A program made the translations under genes and the position numbers. The notes beneath the pieces are model-generated. The model ran no database searches and had not been told where the DNA came from. It saw only the letters and a program-made list of their open reading frames with translations. A DNA stretch of 64,000 nt from Umbelopsis ramanniana AG (lineage: Eukaryota; Mucoromycota; Umbelopsidomycetes; Umbelopsidales; Umbelopsidaceae): the NCBI RefSeq assembly GCF_025399195.1, contig NW_026252120.1:62001-126000 (forward strand). Direction: 5' to 3'. Shown piece by piece: positions 55,747-64,000 of the stretch; position 1 is the first letter of the stretch, and each line of letters starts with the position of its first letter.

Positions 55747-58700
55747 CTAAGATTTGCTTAACAGATCGATCTTCTGTACAAGCTCCACAATTTGGCTGCG
55801 ATACATTTCCTTCACGTCCGATATATCAGCCCGTAATTCTTCCACTTGCTCCGTTCTCTCTCCAAGCATCTCCAACGCAGCATGATATCTAGAATAGTAG
55901 TTTAGATACTGTTTGAATCAGTTTTAATACAGAATTTGCATCGCGCCTCACCTTTGATTAAGCTCTTCGTGTTCAGCCTTCAACTTGTCCGCAGTCTTCG
56001 ACTCTTCACGCCTTTGAAAATTGTGTTAAAGAAATGTTTCAAGCTACTTTAGGGAAGGATCGCCCATTACTTACAATTTATCTACATCGTGTGACAATTT
56101 GACTAGCTCTTCGGCGAGTTCATCTAGTTGGAGAACAAATGTCAATGTGGCGTGCTCCAAATGGGTCTAGCATTCAGGTTGAATAGGCTTACCTCTTGAT
56201 TGCGCGGATTGCTGAGCTTGCACTTGATACAATTGATTTTGACCCTCAAGCTGCCTGATTGTAGCATTTAAACGTTCGATAACAATAGTTGGAGGGCCAG
56301 CTGAGCTGGAGACGGGTCCCATGTGAGGACTGCTATCGAAACTAGATCGGTTACTGGTTGCTGGACTCGATTGGTCAAAGGCTAATCGATTCGCTCGTGA
56401 CTCGTCTGTATTTTCATTGACCCAGTTTGCTACAAATGAATTTTGGCGTTTGCTACGCCCGAGCGGAGAGGCCAAAGAAGTGGCTCGAAGCCGCTCTTGA
56501 CGAGCTATTTCCTCCCATTTTTCTTTAGCTTCTTCTAACTGCTGCGCTGCCGTCTGCTCATATCGTCGTCGCTCATCATCCAATGACCTGGAGTGTTGTT
56601 CATCCATCATCTTCAAGTCGTTTTCCAATCCAGATAGCTTTTTCGCCATATCGGCGCTGGCCACTTTCTCTGCAGCCAATTGCTTCTCGCTGGCATCAAG
56701 TCGCTGTTGTAGGTCCTGAATTTGCTGTTGTAGTTTTTCCACTCTTTCACTCTGAAGATGTGCGATCAGTTACCGTCCATACTTCGCCTCTTCATACTTT
56801 GGCACTTACATATTGTGACACGGAAACTTCGAGTTGAGCCTCGTTGGCCGCCGATTGTGTGTGGGATGCTTTAGCCTCTTCCAGCTCCGATGAAAACCTT
56901 GGTGAAACAGTATTAGTTCCTGAATTCTCTATGCTACTCAGTCGCAATCTCAAGTCAAATCTTACCTCCTTTCCATCTCATCCCGGCTCTTCGTCATCTC
57001 GTTGATTTTCGCTTGTAAAACCTCAATTTGCCTCAACAATGGCTGCGTGGAATCATCCATATTAGAATGAACCTCATCAGCATAGGCTTCGGCGGCTTGC
57101 AAACGCTGTTGCAATCTCTGAAATGGGAGGTCAGCATGAATGGCTTCATAGATTACAGACGAATTCTGCGACGTTAGCTTACAGCAATGTCTTTTCGCAA
57201 GTTGTCTTCGCGATAACCAGCTTTTTCCTCGATCGTTTGAATAGCTATTTGAAGTTCGCGGATATTCTTTTTCAACTTTTCTTCAGTTTCCTCCGCTGTT
57301 GATCGAGTCTCGGTCAACTCTTTGTGAAGTCGGTCATTTGCTTTCAATTCTTTTTCTAAAGCTGCTGCATGGGCTGCTGAAGCTTCCATTTCTCCGCTCT
57401 CCTTAGCATCCGTCAACTCCTTCTGCACTTGTTCCAGTTGTGCCTACCAGTTCAACGTAGTGTAAGTTAAAAATGGTGTGAGTCAATCGGTAGTTCGAGG
57501 TTATCATTCTTACCTGACTGGCTTTCAATTCACTCTTTGTGTCTTCCAGGGTTTTCTCAAGTCGTGCGATCGTCTTTTGTTGTTTATTAGTTGCAATATT
57601 TGCGTTTTTCAACGATTCTGTCAATCCATTGATTCAAGATATTAGGTAAATTGATCCATCACGCGCACAATGCTAAATACAATACATACCGCTGTTCTTC
57701 TTTTCGGTTTCAGTCATTCTCGCAACTTTTGCATTGGCTTCAATGAGGTCGCTGGAACCCTTCTCTATCTTCTTCTGAAGATCCTGTACACTCTTGTCAG
57801 ATTCTTGCTTGTCAGCACGCAGCTTTTTCAGAGCATTCATGTGCTTTAGCTCCCTCTTGGATAGCGCCTCTCCTTCTGCCATGAGACCTTGAATCTGAGT
57901 ATCCTTCCCTGCCAGCTGAGAGCGTAAGTCATCCACCACTTTATTTCCGCTCTTGCTGCTCATGAGTTCGTCGATCTTGGATTTCAAGCGAGAAATTTCT
58001 GCGTCGCTTGAATCTTGTAATTGGTGCAATTGTTCGTGCAGTTCAGCATTGGACTTCATGACGCTCAAGACTTGCTCTTCTCGTTGTCGTATAATGGCAT
58101 TCCATTTTTCGTCTTCATTTGCGCTGGCTGCATTGTCTTCTTTGGGAACTGAAGCTGATGTATCGGGTACCAACACCGTTGCTTCCTCTGTGTCGTTGTC
58201 TTCTGGTTCCATGATGGTCTCAGGCTTGTCTTTCTGAATGTCGATACTCTCGGACGGTTTCTCTTCCACATATTCTGTAATTTCTCGTGAAGCTTCATGT
58301 TCAGCTGTAGTTTCCGTAGATTCTTCATTCGCCTTAACTTCTACGGTCACTTCGCTGGCTTCATGTTCATTGGGTGTATTGTCCTCCACTGCTGCGCTCG
58401 TAGGTTCGGGGAGAGGCTGCGGTGTGGTATCTTCAATTTCGCTGTTTTCCTCTTCTTCCGCTATGGGTATTGTATTATCTTCTGTTTGTTCAGGCTCAGT
58501 GCTTTGGGGTTCGTTTTCTTCTCCAACATTTGGTGCATTGTCAGTGGCAGTCGTTTCAGGTTCCGTTTCCGCCTCGCCAGAGGAAATATCTTGTTGTTTG
58601 TCTACAATCGCTTGTTCCCCATCCGTTTCCACCAAAGGCTGCTCTCCTTCTTCTGATTTAGAAACATCATCGTCTTTCTCTACCTTCATTTCGCTTGAAG

Positions 58701-59225
58701 ATTTAGCTTGTGAGGTTAAAATAGCATCTTTGGTGGTCGGTTTAGGTGTAGATCGTCCTGAATTCGATGGACTAGACGGCCTTCCCGCCTTTTCCGACAT
58801 GACTGCCGCTAATCGTGCTGAGAGGTCTGTAGCTGAACGTGATGCCGGTTGGTTGCTGGGGAGCTTTCCTTGGGCGTTGCTTTTAGGAGACTCAGGTGCC
58901 TTGGTTGAATCTACCGGTTTCGTAGCGGTTGACGCTTTTGGTCGTTTACGTTGAATAGTTGTCACCATACCACTGTCGGGATCGACATACGTGTCGGTAA
59001 ATGTTTCTGCGCAAAGGATTGTTAGATTGAAGCAAACTGCGTAGATCTCACCATTTCAAGCTTACCTTCATCTTGGGCATCTCCATTGTTCTTATTTGAT
59101 AAACCTGTGGCATCCTGATCAAGCAGACTGTCGAATCTAGTCTCGACAGAGGAAATGGCTTGCTTGAAGAACCCTCCCCAGGCATTGGCACTGCCTTGCT
59201 TCTGATCGCCACCAAAGAAGCTCAT
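55747..59225 (-). CDS. TMF1: Golgin TMF1/Sgm1 (TATA element modulatory factor family)
   Basis: Long coiled-coil tether on Golgi membranes, a Rab6/Ypt6 effector in this family. First exons are 59225-59066, 59006-57690, then about ten smaller ones down to the stop at 55747. The N-terminus SFFGGDQKQ...WGGFFKQAISSVETRFDSLL is the amphipathic start typical of golgins; residues 60-320 are acidic low-complexity (Ser/Glu/Pro); from about 330 on it is continuous heptad-type coiled coil. The end (LAEELVKLS..., ALEMLGERTEQVEELRADI, then DVKEMYRSQIVELVQK) is the conserved TMF TATA-binding/Rab-binding domain. The old name reflects a DNA-binding claim; Golgi action is the accepted role. The plus-strand ORF at 58238-58954 is its shadow. 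Confidence 0.88.
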
Positions 59226-59772
59226 GCTGCCGATTCCAAGGTGAGTGGTTGTCGGAATACGAAAGAGTGATTGTGAATGCAGCTGTAAATTCTTTAGCCT
59301 TTATGATCGCTCGCCAGGAGCGGTGAAGAGACACAAACACTGGAATAGACGAAGTACTGCAAAAGCCGAATAAATAGGTTACAAGAGCGCTATTGAAACT
59401 TGGTGACACCAAGACTTGCCACGACAACTCCATCCCCACGCAATATAATGGTATTTTGCCTGAAATTGTGAGTGCTGCAGAGTGGCCAGCAAATCTGCTC
59501 TGACCGTCGACAAAATGCATCCCTGGTCCATTCCCTCATTTCACACCCATCTTCATCCGTTTGTTCTCATCAAAAGCATCAATTTTTTTTAAAAGAGCAT
59601 CGTTTTTAGGCTTACTCTACAGAAAATATGTCAGTTGCAATGTTTCTGGTTTTCCAAAGCTTTCGTTACTGATGATAATTCCTTATTTACATTTATGCGC
59701 TAACAAGAGAAACAGTGAAGTGTAAAATGAACAACAATCAATGTTATAAATGAGACTTGAACTCCCTAGGAA
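59226..59772. promoter_or_regulatory. TMF1 promoter and 3' flank of the GH3 gene
   Basis: 547 bp between the TMF1 start and the beta-glucosidase stop, both minus strand. It has an 8-10 nt T run at about 59583. No ORF supported. Confidence 0.4.
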
Positions 59773-62049
59773 TCATATTTGCAGCGTGCCATAAAGGCGA
59801 ATATCCCGACTACTAGCACCAATGTAGACGCCATAATGACCGGAAAGAACCTTCCAAGTTCTACTCGGGGTATCCCAAACGCTAAGCTCTTTGGATATAT
59901 TTACCAGGAATGAGACATTAGACATTTGACCTGGGTTGAGCATTATTTTCTCGAAACCTCGAAGGATTTTAGGTGGCTCTTCCGCACTCTGGGGAAAACC
60001 AATATATAATTGAGGAACTTCCGCTCCACCTGTACCTCCGGTATTGGTAATGCTTGCAGAAATTGTGATAGTTTTTCCTTCATTTTGGATTGAAAGATTA
60101 CTATAGTTAAAGCTGGTGTATGACAAGCCATATCCGAACTCAAAGAGAGGAGTAATGTTTTTAGCATCAAACCATCGGTAGCCGATAAGTAGTCCTTCGC
60201 TGTAATTCACTGGTTGGGTTATCGAGGCATGGGCGGCGTAATCAGAAGATTTTCGAGCAATGGTATATGGAAGACGGCCAGATGGATTAATATCACCGAA
60301 TAGAACATCTGCTATGGAATTACCAGTCTCTTCACCAGGCAACCCAGCATTGATGATGCCCTTGACTTTATCCACCCAGGGCATCAGAACGGCACCAGGC
60401 GTATGGATAACCACTACGATATTTTGATTCACTTGTGCAACTGCGTTTATAAGGTCATCTCCTCCATTCCATAGACTAAGATTGAAGCGATCACTTCCTT
60501 CGCCAGAATCGGCATTGACGAATACCACAGCTACATCTACAGCACCAGCTACTTGTACAGCTGAAAGCAGACTGTTACTAAGACTACTTTTGATGCGAGT
60601 GCTTTTGTTAGCTCGAGATGTAATGCCTTGAATCGGTGTAACAAGATCGAAAAAATAAGACCCTCCAGAGCCCCATCCAGCAGCGATAGTCCCAGTATCA
60701 CACGGCCCTTCAGTACAACCTCCTGGACCATAAAACGCAGCACCCGCATCAGTACCTATGATTCCAAGGCTCGCAACGTTGCTTAGAGGGAGCACCGCGT
60801 CAAGGTTTCTCAATAAGATGGCGGAAGCAGCTCCAATTTCACGGATGGTTTTCTTGTGGCTGTCTTGCACATCAATGAATGGAGCTCTCTGAGGATCTTG
60901 AGAGTTAACACCTACAAGTGGGTAATTTTGATCCTGGCCAAACTTGTACCATGTAGCCAGAATTCGCGCAGCCATTGTGTCTATATTCCTTTGCGTAACT
61001 AGCCCATTCTGAAGCGATGCCAGTAAACTTGCACCCCAGAAAGTATCAGGACCAGGCATATCCATATCAAGGCCAGCCAGCAAACTTTTAGCCCCGGAGT
61101 GAGTTGACCCCCAATCACTCTGGACAAAGCCTTGAAAATTCATTTCTTGTCTCAATATTCGATTTAGTATGTCTTTGTTTTCACAGCCATATACGCCGTT
61201 AACCTGATTATAAGAGCACATGACGGAGCCAACATCTGCCTCAATAGCCCTTGCAAATGGCCACGCATAAACTTCGTGAATCGTTCTATCATCAGCGTTT
61301 GAGGTTCCCTAAATCTGATGTTATTATTTACTTGCTTTTAAATTTCACTATGAGAAAAAATGTCATTTACAGTTAAGCGGTCTGTTTCCTGTTCATTCAG
61401 TATATAATGCTTGGCGGTTGCAATCTGTAATCATATTTCGTTCACTTGTTAGCACAATGGGTAAGATGAAAACTGCTTACTATCAAGATTTTTCTTTTTT
61501 TTTAAAAAAAAAAAAAAAAAAATGGACAGGAGAGCGTCTAAAATTACATACTACACCGTAATCTTGAACACCTTGTATTGCGAGCTGGCCCATAATTCCA
61601 GTCAAATAGGGGTCTTCGCCGAAGCCTTCCCAATTACGGCCAGCTTCAGGAACACGAGCAAGATTAATATCAGGGCCGAGCTGGACGTTTATACCTTTTC
61701 CCCGGAATTCAGAACCTATATCGTGAGCACGTCGAAGAGCCAGGTTGCGATCAAACGTCGCCGCAGTATTAATGCTCGCAATACCACCTGTGACGTTGTA
61801 TGCAACGCGAACGGCCAAAGGAGAGTCTTGAAGACATAAACCTGGCCAATTTATTCTGGTAATGGCAGCTGTATTGCCTATGCAAAGACCACTTCCAGTA
61901 CCAGTTCCTAGTGCGACCTTCTCGTCTAGTGTTAAAGTCGATAGAGCTGTATAAGCTTTTTGGTAGGCTTGCTTCCAGGTGATTTGAGCGGCAGCGTGAT
62001 TAAACGATGCTGTTATGGCTAGAAATATTAGGCATAAATATAGCTTCAT
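59773..62049 (-). CDS. Secreted GH3 beta-glucosidase
   Basis: Releases glucose from beta-glucosides such as cellobiose. Exons 62049-61552, 61424-61371, 61308-59773 give 695 residues. Signal peptide MKLYLCLIFLAITASFNHAA. N-terminal barrel: LTLDEKVALGTGTGSG, GLCLQDSPLAVR, QLGPDINLARVPEAGRNWEG, AKHYILNEQE, CSYNQVNG; nucleophile Asp in GFVQSDWGSTHSG (about residue 249). Then the alpha/beta sandwich (ASAILLRN, LPGEETGNSIADVLFG, NPSGRLPYT) and FEFGYGLSYT leading into a C-terminal fibronectin-type III-like domain (VPQLYIGFP, LRGFEKIML). It is shorter than large fungal beta-glucosidases with an inserted PA14 domain. The first intron carries a long T/A homopolymer stretch (61494-61521). Active-site residues are intact. 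Confidence 0.93.
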
Positions 62050-62591
62050 ATTTGAAGAGGGATAAAAGGATTTTTAAAAGGAAAGTTATGCCAATGCTGA
62101 GAGCAAGAATTCTTTTTTCGTTGTCAGCCCTTCCGTGCCACTATATCGCTACAGTTTACAACATATTTGTAACATCACCAAATATAACTGAAGGGATGCA
62201 ATAGCTTTCGGTGTTCACTAAAAATAATCAAATCATATCCATACATAAGTCTAATTGACCAGAAGAAACATCCATCAGATAACGAAAGTGAGTTAAATAC
62301 GCAAGAAGGGGGTGCACGGACGAAACGGGGAGACGACCGACGATATTGATACTCCAATGTACGTTTCGTTAATATGAACCTTTCCCGCTTGGTTTCATAT
62401 TGTTTCTATTTTGTACCTCAATAACACATATCTTTGGTGCCTTAATGTTCTGTTTCTTTAAACATGGCACGTAGCCTATCGTTATGGTGCGAGCTCAACG
62501 GAGTCCTAATTTTTTTTTTTTTTTGAATTGACAAAATTCAAAATGTTTCAAAGCACGTTGCCGAATCCACCCCTCTCTCTCGTTTACTAAC
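62050..62591. promoter_or_regulatory. Divergent promoter region between the GH3 and MTAP genes
   Basis: 542 bp between opposite starts. A 14-nt T run lies at 62511-62524 just upstream of the phosphorylase gene, followed by a CT-rich patch, both common fungal promoter features. Confidence 0.45.
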
Positions 62592-63557
62592 ATGGTCCAC
62601 GCTCAAGATGTCCCCATTGCCGTCATTGGCGGATCCGGTCTTTACCACCTCGACAACCTCGAAGTTATTGAGGAAGTTAACCCTGAGACTGTAAGTATAG
62701 GTTCAATGGTTCGTTGAATGTTGAAGTTTCTGATAACCAACTACTCTATACAACAGCCCTGGGGATTTCCCAGCGACAAAATTATCATTGCTCGCTCTCC
62801 CTCCGGATGCAAAATCGCCTTCTTGGCTCGCCATGGCCGCGGTCATTACCTCACTCCCTCCGAGGTACCTAGCCGTGCTAACATTGCCGCTTTGAAGCAT
62901 CTCGGTGTTAAGGCCATCCTTGCTTTCTCCGCCGTCGGTTCCCTTCGTGAGGAAATCCCCCCCTGCGACTTCGTTCTGCCTGATCAGGTCATCGACAGAA
63001 CTAAGGGAATCCGCCCATCCACATTCTTTGGTGAAGGTCTTGTTGCTCATGCTATGTTCGCTGACCCCTTCCACGCCGGTTTGGCCGATCTTGTCTATGC
63101 CCAGCGTGAAATTCTTGACTTTGGAGCTAAGATCCACAAGAACAAGACAGCCGTCTGCATGGAGGGACCTGCTTTCTCTACCCGCGCTGAGTCACACATG
63201 TACCGCGCTTGGGGTGCTGATATCATCAACATGTCTGCTTTGCCCGAAGCCAAGCTTGCTCGTGAAGCTGAAATCGACTACCAAATGGTTTGCATGTCCA
63301 CTGATTACGACTGCTGGAGAGTTGAAGAGGAGGCTGTTACCGTAGAAACTGTTATGCAAAACATGGTCAACAACGGTTCCAATGCTAAGAAGCTTCTCTT
63401 GGCTGTGTTGCCTTCCTTGGAGGAGGCCGTTAGCAAGGATGCCTTGTTGCCCAACTACAAGGGTTCCATGAAGTTCTCTGGCATGACTGCTTCCGAGAAG
63501 AGATCCCCTGAAACCGTCAAGAAGTTGGAATATATTCTTCCCGGTTACTACTCATAG
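62592..63557 (+). CDS. MEU1: S-methyl-5'-thioadenosine phosphorylase
   Basis: Cleaves methylthioadenosine with phosphate to adenine and 5-methylthioribose-1-phosphate, the entry step of methionine salvage after polyamine synthesis. Two exons, 62592-62690 and 62757-63557, 299 residues, matching eukaryotic MTAP length. Motifs: IAVIGGSGLYHLDNL at the N-terminus (phosphate-binding loop), FLARHGRGHYLTPSEV, ILAFSAVGSLREEIPP, CMEGPAFSTRAESHMYR, NMSALPEAKLAREAEI and MSTDYDCW (substrate-contact region with the conserved Asp). Codons are strongly C-ending, so expression is probably high. Catalytic residues are all present. Cytosolic or nuclear; no targeting signal seen. Confidence 0.97.
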
Positions 63558-64000
63558 ATTGTATCATTAATTAGACTACTGCGAGAATAAAGATGCCAAT
63601 AACTGTATATCCGTATCTTCCATAGCAGCTGACAATTGCATCGTTGATAGAGCCTTTCTATGAATGAGTGTTATGAGATAAGCATATACAAACGTTGTTT
63701 GTCCAATCAGCGATGTTATAAATAACGACATTGAACATGTGCTACTACACTGGATTAAAGGAAGACACAGTTGATGCCAGCGCTTTGTTTAGACTCATTT
63801 GTATTACCATGTTATCATTATGTTTTTATTTACTAGCTGATAAAAGCTGTACATACTGTCCATTCAATTGGAAATCTTTGGCATAAGAAAGAAAAGTGGT
63901 GATGGAATCGCATACACCTGCTCATGTTGCATTACAAAACTATAGTTAAAAAAAAGTTCCTCTGTGGTATTCCCTTATGGATGGGCCCATATATTATCTT
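63558..64000. other. 3' flank of the MTAP gene, no further gene seen
   Basis: 443 bp to the window edge. An AATAAA-like signal at 63586 probably ends the MTAP transcript. No ORF or repeat supported. Confidence 0.45.

Noticed and set aside
58238-58954. 238-codon plus-strand ORF
   Set aside because: Ser/Val-rich antisense shadow of the acidic low-complexity part of TMF1.
61494-61521. T8 then A19 homopolymer stretch as possible retroposon tail
   Set aside because: It lies within the first intron of the GH3 gene with no target-site duplication or element sequence beside it; read as an intronic simple repeat.

Overview
The window is nuclear DNA from a filamentous fungus, most likely an early-diverging one (Mucoromycota-like; the phylum is inferred, not proven). 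Genes are dense (about one per 3 kb), most carry several 60-80 nt introns with GTAAGT-type donors and CTAAC/CTAAT-like branch points, and the set is fungal: Mis13/Dsn1 kinetochore protein, Rtc4, Vrl1-type endosomal GEF, Gpa-type G-alpha, fungal five-domain GH35 beta-galactosidases and a proteinase K-like subtilase. I found no tRNA, rRNA, transposon, insertion sequence or CRISPR array.

Layout. 1-594 (-): start of a Ser/Pro/Thr-rich protein running off the edge. 711-2345 (+): NOL1/NOP2/Sun RNA m5C methyltransferase. 3731-5496 (+): uncharacterised seven-helix membrane protein. 5764-7522 (+): DSN1. 7881-9594 (+): peroxisomal SCP2-type thiolase. 9907-14724 (+): VARP/Vrl1-like VPS9-ankyrin-PX-BAR protein. 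15238-16673 (+): G-alpha subunit. 17088-18795 (+): peroxisomal D-amino-acid oxidase. 18974-23222 (-): mitochondrial RNA polymerase, divergent from a small helical protein at 23427 and a small two-helix membrane protein at about 23800-24403.

26279-33292 is the most unusual part: four intronless paralogues of an unrecognised 347-378 residue protein family in tandem, plus a decayed fifth copy. Each intact gene carries a 13-bp RFX/X-box-like imperfect palindrome 177-208 bp upstream of its start and a TATA box. Copies 3 and 4 are nearly identical in promoter and N-terminal half but strongly diverged in the C-terminal half.

33546-37023 (-): BCS1-like AAA ATPase with an unusual tail of about 500 residues. 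38616-40413 (+): secreted subtilase. 40514-52788 (-): three tandem secreted GH35 beta-galactosidases, two of them with a 10-nt microexon. 53835-55689 (-): RTC4-domain protein. 55747-59225 (-): golgin TMF1/Sgm1. 59773-62049 (-): secreted GH3 beta-glucosidase. 62592-63557 (+): methylthioadenosine phosphorylase.

How the genes relate: most are single housekeeping genes (kinetochore, mitochondrial transcription, Golgi/endosome traffic, methionine salvage, peroxisomal lipid and D-amino-acid oxidation). The protease, the three beta-galactosidases and the beta-glucosidase all have signal peptides and fit extracellular saprotrophic digestion. The seven-helix protein and the G-alpha are candidate signalling components, but nothing in the sequence links them. 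Exon boundaries are my own reading from splice sites and frame; they were not checked against transcripts.
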